This document shows, in pieces, positions 34,775-45,988 of a DNA stretch of 64,000 nucleotides. Position 1 is the stretch's first letter, and every line of letters starts with the position of its first letter. Position numbers and translations under genes: made by a program. The notes beneath the pieces are model-generated. The model searched no databases. It had not been told where the DNA came from and was given only the letters and a program-made list of their open reading frames with translations. Source of the stretch: Dryocosmus kuriphilus (Eukaryota > Arthropoda > Insecta > Hymenoptera > Cynipidae); assembly GCA_038277395.1 (NCBI GenBank), contig CM076190.1, positions 229,682,082 through 229,746,081 of the forward strand, written 5' to 3'.

Positions 34775-35350
34775 ATGGATATTTCTCACCCAAAGTCATT
34801 TCATTTTGAAATAAGACTTAAAATGTCGAACAATCATAGGTTATTTGATTGTTACCCTAACGGCGAAACTATTCCCTGGACCGGACCTTTTTGGTCTCCT
34901 GATGGACCTCATTCTCCTGTCAGGGCTCCCAGCCCAGTTATAGTTCCGAGTCCTCCTGCCAGGTCTTCTCCTTGTGCCAAGTCCAGGCCTCCACCTGCTG
35001 GACATGCACCCTTTCAAATTATTCCCATATTTAATTCGAGTAAGCGATTCCAATTTCAAAGGTACACATTTCCTGCCGATAAGCCACTTTTATTGCGATT
35101 AGGACATGATATGTTTGGACCAGTGACAACCCTGGAACAAATTTTATTGTCAACACCCGAGGGTGAAGTCTTTGCAATAATGGAGAATTTCGATGTTCTT
35201 GCTGGATTATGTAGTTATATATTTCATAAACACTGTACCATCAGGTCAAAAATAAGCATGATAAGCGGCAAGATTACTGAATTGACTCCAAAAGAAATCA
35301 AGGAAGTTCCAGTAGGCGAACGCAGGCCCCAATCTCAGCGAATTTTATAG
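34775..35350 (+). CDS. Unrecognised gene family, copy B
   Basis: Function unknown. The frame is open for 191 codons from ATG 34775. Similarity to the 24-kb copy begins at LFDCYPNGETIPW (there FGGYPFGESIPW) and runs to the C-terminus: a proline/serine-rich middle (VPSPPARSSPCAKSRPPPAG), FQFQRYTFPADKPLLLRLGH, EQILLSTPEGEVFAI, FDVLAG and KEIKEVPVGERR. Similarity starts just after an AG (34838-34839), so the true exon may begin near 34840 and the upstream ATG may be incidental. No signal peptide or transmembrane segment is seen. The acid/base balance and the short conserved EVPVGE motif do not point to a known domain. Confidence 0.45.
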   Translation: MDISHPKSFHFEIRLKMSNNHRLFDCYPNGETIPWTGPFWSPDGPHSPVRAPSPVIVPSPPARSSPCAKSRPPPAGHAPFQIIPIFNSSKRFQFQRYTFPADKPLLLRLGHDMFGPVTTLEQILLSTPEGEVFAIMENFDVLAGLCSYIFHKHCTIRSKISMISGKITELTPKEIKEVPVGERRPQSQRIL

Positions 35351-35599
35351 TAAGACCTGTGTATCACAATACTCTACATCATTGATTTGGCTTAAAAAAT
35401 GTAAAAAGATAATATAATATTCAGGCTTCGCAGTGCTTTACAGAACTAAGAAAGGTATCAATAAAGTAGATTTCTAAAGAAAAAAGTAACCTCTTTGACG
35501 TAGTAAAAACTAGCTTCTTTTCTTTATTTAAAATACTGATTCTTGACACAGTCCTGCGAAATTTGCGGTTTTGTCAGTTACACGAAGAAAAGGGGATGA

Positions 35600-36425
35600 A
35601 TCTTGTATATTTTTTGTCGCTGAGAACGAATCCGGCACAATAAATTGTCTAGCACCTCAGGTTTTTTGGAATTTCAGGTTAAGTGGTCACAAAATTTTGA
35701 TTTTGGTCAAATTTATAAATTTATTGTGGGGAACAGATTTTTTTATTCCCGAAAACGGCATCGTATAGTAGTAATTTTCAGCTTTAAAATCCATTTTTGC
35801 TTACCACTGTACGATTTATTTAAAACGGAAATATATAAGTTTGAGTTTATAATGCTGGTCACGCTGGCCAGTATTAGGCGTCCAATGAACCATTGCGTTG
35901 AACAACTCTTGTCACGTTTTACATTTTCATCGGCAATAAGAGGGTATAATATTCATTAAATTTTACAAAAATGGCGGATATAATATAAAAATATCAAGGT
36001 ATCATCCAGTCATTGAAAGCAAGATCAGAAGATGATGGTCCGGAAAATGGAGAAAAGGTTAGAAGATGAACCAGCCAGTGAAGGCAAGATTAGACGATTA
36101 TGACGGCAAGCGTTGTTCAGAAATACATAGATGTCTTAGTCTAAACTGTGAATCGTGACAGTTAACATTTATAATAATCGATGTGATTGGTGTTACCAAA
36201 CCTGCATATTTCAGCTAAAAAAATCGTACATCGGTATGAAAAATGGATTTTAAAGCTGAAAAATAGATGCGATGCCGTGTTCGGAAATAAAAAGAAAATT
36301 CCGTTGCTCCACAATAAATTCATAAATTTGGCCAAAATGTGAATTTTTTTACCATTCAACCTGAAGTTACTCGAGAAACTGACGTACTAGAAAATTTCTG
36401 CGTCCGAATTCGTTTCCAGCTTAAA
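35600..36425. repeat. Foldback element with ~250-bp inverted arms
   Basis: 35600-35850 and 36165-36425 are diverged inverted copies. Shared blocks include 'aatttataaatttattgtgg', 'ttcagctttaaaatccattt' and 'cgaattcg' / 'cgaatccg' at the outer ends. About 310 bases of unrelated sequence lie between. The open frames inside (35645-35959 and 36359-36162) are mirror products of the arms, not genes. It is probably a non-autonomous DNA transposon; no target duplication was identified. Confidence 0.65.
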
Positions 36426-37264
36426 AAAATCTATAAGATTCACCTCTTGTTATTTCTGGAACTGATCTTCGCAGGGTTTTGTTCTTTGATACCTCGTGAA
36501 GTTGTTTCTTGTAAAATTCCCTTGAAATAAAATTCTATTTACTCCTTGACGTTCTCTAGAAATTCTTTTAAGTCCCTTGAAATTTATGAAATCTTAAAGT
36601 GTGATGTACTGTATGAACATAATTGAACCACAAGAATTTGATTTTATGCTTCCACTGAAGCTGAATGTAGGTTTAATCTAATATTTGAATTTTTGAAGAA
36701 AAATATTTGAACTTCCGCATATTTCTAAGAATCTATGTTCTACGGAGTGATGAACTCCTCAGGTTTTTAAATAACTAAATTTCTTTATCTCTATTAGATA
36801 ATAGTTACATGTAGTTCAATGTCTTCTGATGGCATATTTTATACTTAAGCCTCTCGCTTCTTGTACGAGGCATTTCCAGAAATTAAATGAAATTTTTGAA
36901 CCAAAAATTGTCATTTTTCCTCACTTTGCATCGTGCCGCACACAATGGGTGGTCGCAATATTACTGAAAGTTTATTTCAACGATGTGAACATTGTAAGAT
37001 AAAAATTATACAATATAATAATTTTTAAGAGTGTCTGTAGCCAAAAAGAATGAGTCCAAACATTTTCAAGACTAAATAAATGTAATCTTACCAATTAAAG
37101 TATGTTGCAAAACCCAGTTATATTCCGATGTCACGATAATTCAAAACAGGCATTGATCAATAATTTTCGAGATTCTTTTTATTGCATTTAGTTCATATTT
37201 TCTATTCTATTCTATATTGGCAAGGTACTGTTGAGTTGATATTGAAATGAAATATTATATTTAT
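36426..37264. other. No recognisable gene
   Basis: AT-rich, with 'cccttgaaat'-type simple repeat texture at 36510-36600. Nothing else supported. Confidence 0.4.
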
Positions 37265-37277
37265 ATGATCAACATAT

Positions 37278-40200
37278 CTGCTTGGTGGGTCTCTATCACC
37301 ACTACGCAGCGCATCCTCAGGTTGCGGATAGAGGAACGGCCCCTGAGGTTGAACCGCTTCCGAGGTTAACTGTGAATACAAGAATAAGCAGTCGCGGACA
37401 GCCGATAGGAACCAGTCGTGGGTGTGTGGTGAACCCACATTGGTAAAAAATAGGTACACGACGGCCATGGTTTGGGGGGGATTCACCCTTTCGCGTCCAT
37501 ACGCAGTAGGTGGGTTCTACCAGGCCGAGGCTCAGAGTGTATCCACCTAGAAACACTACCCGAACCAAAACTAAAAATCTTGTAAGGGGAAAATCCTGCT
37601 TCCCCATTGGACACCACAGCGATGACACTGCCCGCAAGGGATGTGTGGAATGATTCGCCTGTAGGGTAAACGTGGTATTGATGCCAGTGTGCGCACTGCC
37701 TTGCAGGGGGACGTTAGGATACGAGGATGAAGCCGTAATATGTCTGACGACAAGCTGACACGGTCCTTGTCAAATTCGGAAAGCTTCCATACTTAGACCA
37801 ACATGTATAGGCCTACAATATGGTCAGAAAGCTTGCATGACCTCAGTAATTATAATGGGACTAGAGTAATAAACTTTGCTGCTTCAAAGAACCTCGTTGT
37901 TAAAAGCACATATTTCAAGCATAAAAATATACATAAGGCCACCTGGACATCACCAGATGGTATCACACAGAATCAGATTGATCACGTTTTAATTGACAGA
38001 AGACGTCATACAAACATTCTAGATGCAAGATCGTACAGGGGGGCGGACTTAAATTCAGACCACTTTCTCGTGATAGTGAAACTAAGATCTAGACTGGCGT
38101 TAAATAAGAAAACTAGCCCTCCAGCGCCAGCAGTACGTTTCGGTATAGATAAGTTTAAGGTGCCAACAGAAATATTGAATTATCAAGTAAAGATTTCTAA
38201 TAGTTTCGGCGCTCTTCAAAAACAGAGAGACGATAGCGATAATTGTGAGAAGGATTCGGAAACCCCGTGGGGCAATATGAAAGAGGCGATAAAGACAGCC
38301 GCGAAAAGTACTATAGGTTTAAAGAAAGTAAACAAAAGCAAACCGTGGTTCGACGAAGAGTGCAAACTATGGTTTGAAAAGCGAACAAAGACCAAAGAAA
38401 TTAGTTTAAAAAATAAGTGCGATCAGACACATAAGAAGTATCTCGAGATTAGTAAAAGTACAAATAGGTTTTACAGACCCAAGAAAAGGGAGTAGAAGAA
38501 GAATAAAATACTAGCAATAGACACGCATAATAAGCAAAATAACCTGCGTGAGATGTACAGGGGAATCAATTTTATAAGAAAAGGCTTTCAAAGTAGAACG
38601 GAAGAAATGAGGGACGAAAATGGCAATCTAGTAGCTAATTCAACAGAAAGACTAAATTTATGAAAAAAACTATTTTGATAAGCTATTGAACGTACGCGAA
38701 GCCCCCGTTAAAGTTAATCTCGGTGAAATCCACACTGCTGATCTACTAATTGATGAGCCTACTGATGATGAAGAAATAGAAATGGCCATAAAGAAGTTAA
38801 AAATAACAAAGCCGCGGGCATTGACGACCTACCGTCAGAACTGATAAAAAATGGGGGCCCTCGCCTCACAAGCCAATTTTGTAAATTAATACGCGCAATA
38901 TGGAAAACAGAACGCATATCGGAGGCATGGAATACCTCTATCATTATACCCATTTTTAAAAAAGGCGATAAAACGAACTGTAACAATTATCGGGGAATTT
39001 CACTTGTGCCTTCGTGCTATAAGATCCTGACCAATGTAATCTTAAGTAGACTAACGCCTTTTGCTGAGGAAATCATTGGGGATTACCAGTGTGGATTCCG
39101 CCGAAACCGTTCTACAGGCGATCAAATATTTACAATTAGACAACTGTTAGAAAAGAAATGGGAATTTAATGAGGCGATACATCAGCTTTTTGTCGACTTC
39201 AAAAAAGCTTACGACAATATTGTACGTGCACGAATGTACTGGATTCTGGAGCTCTTGGGCGTACCAAGGAAATTGGTTTAGACTTATTGAAGTTTGCTTA
39301 AGCGGCAGTAGGGGTAGGATACGCGTAAACGGAAGTTTATCTGAAGAGTTTTTGATCCGCGATGGCCTGAAACAGGGCGATGCGCTTTCATGCATCCTTT
39401 TCAACTTAGTTTTAGAATACGTGGTCAGAGGAGTACAAACGAATCCGTCCGGTGCTATCCTCAATGGGATAATACAAATTCTGGGATATGCAGATGATCT
39501 CGACTTACTCGGGGATGATAGAGAAACGGTAGCTAAAAATGCGGAAATCTTGATCACAAGAGCCAAGGAAATAGGTTTAGAAGTTAGCGAATCGAAGAAA
39601 AAATATTTGATCGTCGACAGATCAGGAAAGAGCAATAAAGAGGGGGATCTAATGGCCGGAAATATGAAATTTGAAAGAGTTAATGAGTTTAAATACCTCG
39701 GGACTACTATAACTAGCGACAATAACATTAAAGCAGAAATCAACAGGCGGCTGCACGCTGGCAATCGGTGCTACTATGCAGCAAATACATTACTAAAATC
39801 GCAATCGCTATCTAGAAACATCAAAGTAAGAATTTACAAAACGATAATAATACCGATCGTCATGTACGGGTGCGAAACGTGGGCGCTGACGAAAGCAGAG
39901 GAGAACAGGTTTAGAGTATTCTAAAATAAAGTACTTCGAAAAATCTATGGTCCCAAAAGGGACGAAGAGACTGGTGAATGGAGAAAACTGCATAATGATG
40001 AGCTGCATGCACTCTACGGGTCAGTAAACATTAATATAGTAATGAAAGCGCGGAAATTAAGCTGGGCGGGACATGCTGCAAGAATGGGCAACGAAAGAAC
40101 AGTGGCGCAAGTTTTGAGAGGGAAACCGATTAGTAAGAGACCTCTAGGCAGACCGAGAAACAGATGGGAGAAAAACGTAAGGGATGATCTAAAAGAACTA

Positions 40201-40310
40201 GGACATGATTATTTAAACTGGTTGGAAGATGCACAGGATAGAGATGCGTGGCGGTTCTGGGTAGCTGAGGCAGTGAACTTCCGAGTTCGCAAAGCTACAT
40301 GATAATAGTA
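37278..40310 (+). mobile_element. RTE-like LINE copy C with both ends preserved
   Basis: Flanked by the 13-bp direct repeat atgatcaacatat (37265-37277 and 40311-40323), so both ends are exact. The 5' UTR runs from 37278 to about 37800. The ORF then starts abruptly in the middle of the endonuclease: its N-terminal third, present in copies A and B, is missing. The rest continues to GRPRNRW near the 3' end and a short 'gataatagta' tail. The copy is inactive but is the best reference for the family's termini in this window. Confidence 0.9.
37803..40302 (+). pseudogene. Endonuclease/reverse transcriptase of LINE copy C
   Basis: 37803-38495 is open and holds the C-terminal endonuclease: KATWTSPDGITQNQIDHVLI, then YRGADLNSDHFLVIVKLR with the conserved SDH. 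It ends at a TAG after YRPKKRE. The RT follows in shifted frames: SRLTPFAEEIIGDYQCGFRR, HQLFVDFKKAYDNI (motif A), GLKQGDALSCILFNLVLEYV (motif B) and ILGYADDLDLLGDD (motif C, intact). The C-terminal part has VMYGCETWALTKAEEN, KLSWAGHAARMGNE and GRPRNRWEKNVRDDLKELGH, ending at 40302. Known lesions are the TAG at 38495, frameshifts near 38640, 38800 and 39280, and a TAA at 39924. The deletion at about 37800 removes the catalytic glutamate region. Confidence 0.85.
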
Positions 40311-40330
40311 ATGATCAACATATTATATTA

Positions 40331-40347
40331 CACACACACACACACAC

Positions 40348-40414
<67 letters not shown>
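40331..40414. repeat. (CA)n(TA)n microsatellite, ~84 bp
   Basis: An (AC)n run passing into a long TA run, immediately before the TGTGACGGG end of the gypsy-like region. Confidence 0.95.
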
Positions 40415-40415
<1 letters not shown>

Positions 40416-40418
<3 letters not shown>

Positions 40419-41345
40419 GACGGGGTATTTGAACTCCGCACAAAATAACCTAAAAGCGTCAATTAAATTCACTCTAGTTTCGGGAAAAGCCAGTCGATGC
40501 AAAAAGCAACGTTTCGAATATCTGCAAATAGTCAGTCATAATCACAGTTAAATGAACTTGTGTGGCTATGAAACAATTCATTTGCTCCTTTATTTTATAA
40601 CATTAAAATATTAAGTATAATCAAATCTAAAATTCTACTTGCGTAAACTAGAATCAATTACATGTAACAAGTCGAGGTTAGAAAATCCTCAAAAGGCACT
40701 CATACTTTAACAAATCCAAGGGTTTCACAATTATTTTATTATTTATTTATTGACCTCGTCCGATCACCTTTTATTATCTTTTTTATGTCTTCAAACTATC
40801 CGGCGGTGGGCATAATGGTCACGCAGGTTACAGGCATTCAGAATACGTGGCACACTGGGACGGAACGTAGACTCAAGGAGATCGAAAAATATCATGGGAT
40901 TATTCTTAGCACGTGCAATTGGACGTGATTCTCTCATTTTCAAGAATGCCGGGGTTGCGGAACGAACACAACTCCTCTTTGATGTTCTCGTGACAGGTTG
41001 TCAACACAACTGGTGAGGAAGCGAAGCGAACATCAGCTGGTGCAAGGTACTTTACACACTCGACTTGTTTCGAATTTACTTGCGAAACTTACGTAAACAT
41101 GCGCGTCAACCGTACGCGTGGTCCACATATTGTGACGGGTTCACATGAATGTATGTTCGGACGCTGCGCCTCGTTTTTGGTAACTTCCTGCTTACTGGTT
41201 TTGGCGGTAACGAAGCCGCCGTTATTTTGTGTCTCGATTATCTAAGAGTCGGGACAAGCTGAGATTGTATTATCGAAATCAAAAAATCGCACTACAATGA
41301 AGAGTGGACGAGGAATATGGCGTAGTAGGCGCTACATACCAGGTG
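40416..41345 (+). other. Candidate LTR and leader of a gypsy-type retrotransposon
   Basis: TGTGACGGG, a start typical of insect gypsy LTRs, occurs at 40416 and again at 41131, both preceded by 'catat' or 'tatat'. The first could begin an LTR of about 710 bp ending ...CCACA, the second a further LTR or the leader. A degraded gypsy gag-pol follows in the same orientation from 41.9 kb. I could not define both LTR ends or a primer-binding site, so this is tentative. Confidence 0.35.
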
Positions 41346-41929
41346 GGTTTTGTTGATTACTTTCTCTCTCAGTGATTATCTCTTCCCTTCAGGCTATTAG
41401 TGAAAAATGTCAAACTGTTCGAAGATTGTTTAATGGCTGCCGAGAACAGTCAGTCGCCCGTGTCTGTCAACTTAATTATGCCGAATTCGGGACCATATCG
41501 TCCCTGCCAAAAATTTGTTACACGAAATTAATACAGTGTGTCAAATACATGAAGATTTGCTTAGTGGTTTAAAAATTATTTAATGCTCATAATTCCACAC
41601 ATCATTCGAATCACTCCTTACCTCACTCTCTATCGAACATGGGGAGGAGGCTTGTCGCTCAATGAATTCTGGTAATCGAGTTTAAGTTCAAATTTGGTAG
41701 TTTTACCAAACTACCTGGCGCGCTTCATACATACTACTGCCAGATTCGAATTCTGCGTAATAAATTACGTGAGTAACGTAAACGCTTGTAAATCTCAGCG
41801 GGGAAAATCTTGTAGACCCTTGTTATAAAAGGAGGGAAATAAGATGCGTAAAAACCAAGGAATCTGCGGAAACCAAAATCGACGCTCGAACTCATCAACA
41901 AATCCAGGACCTTCAAGGGAAGGTTCGTC

Positions 41930-43080
41930 ATCGTAAGGAAGTAAAATGTTATTCTTACGGTAATCCTAATCATATCAGACCAGATTGTAAATTCAGAAAT
42001 AATTCTTGTTCAACTTGCCATTTTATAGGTAATATAATAGCTGTTTTTATAAATAAGAATCAAAGTATTGAAAAACTTCGAAATTTCAAGAAACGTGATC
42101 AGGGAAAATAAAAGTAGACCCTTAATTCAGATATGTTTTTATTTAGAAAGTTAAAATTAAGAAAGTGTCTTCGCGCAACGAGAAAATGTGGCTATCTGAG
42201 CCGAAATTTCGGTACAAAGCATCCTTTCCCCTTTCCAGCTTTCTTCATAGCGAAAAAATCCAACTACATGTGCCGAAATTTCGGTACTCGTAGGCACGGC
42301 GTAAAATAACAATGGAAGTCGATACTGGCGCTGCAATATGAGTAACTTTAAAAAATGATAAAGATATATATTTGAGTGATGTAAAAATGATACAAACTGA
42401 TATTGTATTTTAAAAACTATGAATATACCATTACATGACCAATAGGTATATTACGATAAATGTTTATGCAAATAAAAAAATTGTATCATCGGATATATAC
42501 ATTGTTAATACCGAAGGTTCACCTATAATTAGTAGCCTTAGAAAATAAGATGGAGGAAGAATTTAATAGATTGTTTCAAGGTAAAGTGCTAAAACCTGTT
42601 GAAAACAGCGCATTGGCTACACCGATTGTGCAAATTACAAAACCTAATGGTAAAATTCTAATCTTCGGAGATTTTAATGTAACGTTAAATCCGCAACTAG
42701 TTAGTGATGGGTACCCATTACCACAGTTGTATCACATTATAGCAAAGATTCAAAATTTTTCAATATTCACTAACATTGATTTAAAAGAAGCTTATCAATA
42801 GTTTCTAGTTCGAAAAATTTCGACACAATATATAACGATTAGTACGTAGAAAGGTTTATTTCAATATAAAGAAATGTGTTTTATGGTATTTCATCTGGGC
42901 CAGGTTATTTTCAATGACTCATAGAAACTTTATTCAAATCAATTCCTATTTTGTTGCTTTTATGGAGGATATAATCATTGTAAATAAAACCTTTCCGGAA
43001 CAGGTTGATACTTTGAGAATGTTTTTAATTCGATTATCAGAATTTGGATTAAAAATTCGAGTAAAATAATATTTTACTCA
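41930..43080 (+). pseudogene. Ty3/gypsy gag-pol relic: zinc knuckle, protease, RT
   Basis: In order: CYSYGNPNHIRPDCKFRN with SCSTCHF (CCHC-type gag knuckle, first pair altered) at about 41949; MEVDTGAAI (aspartic protease DTGA) at 42311; then EEEFNRLFQGKVLKPVENSA and LATPIVQITKPNGKI (RT fingers), TNIDLKEAYQ (motif A) near 42775, and AFMEDIIIV in place of YLDDIIV (motif C) near 42960. Stops and frameshifts throughout. No RNase H or integrase was recognised downstream. The segment between knuckle and protease carries two copies of gccgaaatttcggtac (42200 and 42272). Confidence 0.75.
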
Positions 43081-43474
43081 GATATTCGTTGTCAATACAC
43101 GTATTCGAATTGATGTATTTTTACTATTCCCCAAAGTTGAATCTAGGCATGAAAAAAAACGTCGCTTTGAAATGTATCAGTGGAATTTAGTGGAAAATTA
43201 TTTAATTTGTTCTTAATAACGACTTCGAAATTTTTAAGTATTTCAAACAGAATCGAAATTCGGTAGTCTCCTGTTTAATGACCCAACTACAGAAGGCTGG
43301 TTTCGTCCTCCGTACTCGCAACCGATCAGGTATCCTTCATGTCTGACTTCGTTTCATTTGTCTTCATATCCATTCTCCTCCCCTTTCTTTTCCAATGACC
43401 GAAGTTTTCTGGTATTGGAGTGACTTCGTGCCTGCACGTACCATAATATGACAAATTTGCTTTATATTTCCGAC
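43081..43474. other. No recognisable gene
   Basis: Possible decayed end of the gypsy relic. 43260-43440 is pyrimidine-rich on the plus strand and unassigned. Confidence 0.35.
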
Positions 43475-43489
43475 AACAATTTTCAATTG

Positions 43490-44890
43490 ACTAGGAAGGA
43501 GGTAAGAATAGGGAAAAAGAAGGGCGAGGAGTTTTGTACGGGAAGAGGTCTAAGGCAGGGATGCCCACTAAGCCCATTACTATTCAGTATTCTGCTAGCA
43601 GATCTTGAGGAGAAATTGGCAAGGAAAGGAAAAGGGGGAACGAAATTGGAAAATAGCAAGCTATATTTCGCTAGCGTACGCGGACGATATAGTATTAATA
43701 GCAGATGATGAAAGAGGGATGAGTCTAATGGTGAGAATATTTGAAGAATATGTGAGAAAGAAAGAGCTAATGGTGAATGTGAAGTAAACTAAGATGATGT
43801 GTTTTAGAAAAAGGAGGTGTAGAATAGAGTATGAATGGAATATGTATGGCAAAGTAGTAGAATTGGTAGAAGAATTTTGTTACCTTGGGTACTGGTTCGA
43901 AACAAGAGGAAGGAATGAGCTGCAGGTAAGAAAGAGATTGGAGTGTGGAAGTAAAGTAATGGGCCAAGTGTGGGGCATAGGGAAGAGAAGATTCAAGGAT
44001 GATTGGAGAATGAGAGTATGGATGTTTGATGTTTTAGTGTGATCAGTGGTGAGTTATGGAATGGAAGTTTGGGGATGGAAGAAATATAAGAGAGTGGAAA
44101 GCATCCATGAAAGATTTTTGAGATGGGTCATGGGGGTGGGATGGAGCTGCCCAGGTTATATGTTGAGGGAAGAGATAGGCCGAGAAAAAATGGTAATGAG
44201 GCAACTAAAAAGGGCTTGAAATTTTGAAGAAAAACTAAGGAGGGGAGAAGAAAGTAAGATCGCAAAAGCGTGTGCAAGGAAGATAGGAGACAAAGAGAGA
44301 AGGGGGAACATGGGTAGGTCGAAATGGGAAGAAGAAAGGTACGCAAGGAGGAGAGAATGGAGTATGAATGTGGAAAATAGAGATTGGGAAGGAATAGAGA
44401 ACGATATTTTGGCGAGACAAAGGGAGGGTAGATGGACAAAAATCGTGAACTCAAGGTACAATAGTTGGTACAAGATGGTAAAGTGGGAAGGAGAGCCAGA
44501 ATATTTGAAGAAGCTAAAGAAGGAGAGTACATGGAACAGAATGACGAGATTTAGAATGAGAGAGGGAGTAAGAGAGAGTAGGTACTGGATGAACGAGGAG
44601 GAGAATCGGTGTAGAATATGTGGGTATGAGCAAGAATCGTGGGTGCATGTGTTGGAAAGGTGTACAGGTGATGAAGAGAAAGGGAAAAGTGTGGAAGAGA
44701 GAGTGAAAGAGATTCTGAATGGGAATGGATAGGGAGAGGGATGGATGAAGAAGTTGGAAAAGTTAAGAGAAAGTATAAAGTAGAGTCGAGAAAGAAAAGA
44801 TCAATGATATAAGGAATTGAATGTATAGATACTTGTAATGGTTTGGTGAAGACTCTTAAACCCGTAAAAGGGAGAGAGTATAAATAAACA
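43490..44890 (+). mobile_element. 5'-truncated copy of the third LINE family with target duplication
   Basis: Flanked by aacaattttcaattg (43475-43489 and 44891-44905; 12-15 bp, ambiguous with the AAAC-like tail). It contains RT motif B (GRGLRQGCPLSPLLFSILLA), motif C in another frame (LAYADDIVLIADDERGMSLM), VEEFCYLGYWFETRG and MGQVWGIGKRRFKDDWRMRV. The rest of the C-terminus follows to EEENRCRICGYEQESWVHVL (44310-44732 open), a CCHC-like terminal motif. The 3' UTR contains 'cttaaacccgtaaaaggg' as in the 54.7-56.6 kb copy. One frameshift near 43670 and stops at 43786, 44040 and 44216. Confidence 0.85.
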
Positions 44891-45049
44891 AACAATTTTC
44901 AATTGTGGAATACATTCATCGCTTATACGTAGTTAGTAGATGGGTGTATACTTTAAAAAATGAATAATAAAAGCAAATATTTAGTCTTAAATGATTGGAT
45001 TGATGCCTCTGTTGAAAAAAAGCAAGCGCCAGGAAAAGTTTTAGGCGAT

Positions 45050-45420
45050 GAATGGAGACTGGGTGTTTGAAATGCTCGAGGTGTGAATCATTTTAAAGTG
45101 AGAGAATTGCTCAATAAGATGTACATGAATAAGTTAGATACCTTATGTGTACCTGTAACAAAGAAGAAAGTATGTGACATAGCGAATGTAGGAAACTGCG
45201 GAATCGCACAGACTGATTCTGAATGAGAATGTAAAACAAGATATCAAAAAGTATACATGTGTATCTGACAAATTACTGTGGGTTAGAATGAAAGTGGAAA
45301 TCAGAAAACTATTTATTATAGCATCCTACGCACCAGTTGGTGGCCAAAACATTGAAGTAAAGGATGCCTCCTGGGAGAGGTTGAATGATATCCTAGTTAC
45401 TAGTGATCCCGAGGGAAAAA
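45050..45420 (+). pseudogene. Endonuclease fragment of the second LINE family
   Basis: Frames give EWRLGV, stop, NARGVNHFKVRELLNKMYMN, KLDTLCVPVTKKKV, and then an open piece (45288-45488) with MKVEIRKLFIIASYAPVGGQ and WERLNDILV. This is the APE-type endonuclease N-terminus (W-N-[VA]-RG start, E-T-K-K-x and YAPV blocks). The acidic residue of ETK is replaced by VTK. The fragment is cut off by the CpG-rich repeat at 45433. It is possibly the 5' counterpart of the RT piece at 11323-12150. Confidence 0.65.
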
Positions 45421-45432
45421 TCTGCTCACTTC

Positions 45433-45988
45433 GTTCGCACATTCTCATCACGTACTTCGCGCGTGGCTCGGTTCGTTTGCAAGATTAAACGCGTCTAGGG
45501 CGCGTCATCTGCTGGTCGTCGCGCTCCAATATGTTTGAACCTCGCGCTTCGCGCTCGGATTTCGTTACTTGGGTCTTAAACTTTTACAACACATTCGCAC
45601 ATTCTCATCACGTACTTCGCGCGTGGCTCGGTTCGCTCGCAAGATTAAGCGCGTCTAGGGCGCGTCATCTACTGGTCGTCGCGCTTCGCGCTCCAATATG
45701 TTTGAACCTCGCGCTTCGCGCTCGGATTCTTTTGGTCCTCACACTTCATGCTCGGATTTCGTTACTTGGGTCTTAAACTTTTACAACACATTCGCACATT
45801 CTCATCACGTACTTCGCGCGTGGCTCGGTTCGCTCGCAAGATTAAGCGCGTCTAGGGCGCGTCATCTACTGGTCGTCGCGCTTCGCGCTCCAATATGTTT
45901 GAACCTCGCGCTTCGCGCTCGGATTCTTTTGGTCCTCACACTTCATGCTCGGATTTCGTTACTTGGGTCTTAAACTTTTACAACACCT
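45433..45988. repeat. CpG-rich tandem repeat, units of 160, 198 and 198 bp
   Basis: The units start at 'ttcgcacattctcatcacg' (45433, 45593, 45791). Units two and three look identical over 198 bp; unit one lacks a ~38-bp segment. Each unit is dense in CpG and in the word cgcttcgcgctc, unlike the AT-rich surroundings. A diverged single unit occurs at 49130-49300. Long open frames through it (45531-45776 and 45698-45973) are repeat by-products. Confidence 0.9.

Noticed and set aside
35645..36359. Two similar short proteins on opposite strands
   Set aside because: They arise from the two arms of the foldback repeat and have no other support.
39147..39764. 205-codon minus-strand open frame
   Set aside because: It lies exactly antisense to RT motifs A-C of LINE copy C, which are clearly the coding strand.
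45531..45973. Two overlapping open frames (81 and 91 codons) rich in Arg/Leu/Ala
   Set aside because: They are read through the 198-bp CpG-rich tandem units and are identical by repetition, not by coding selection.
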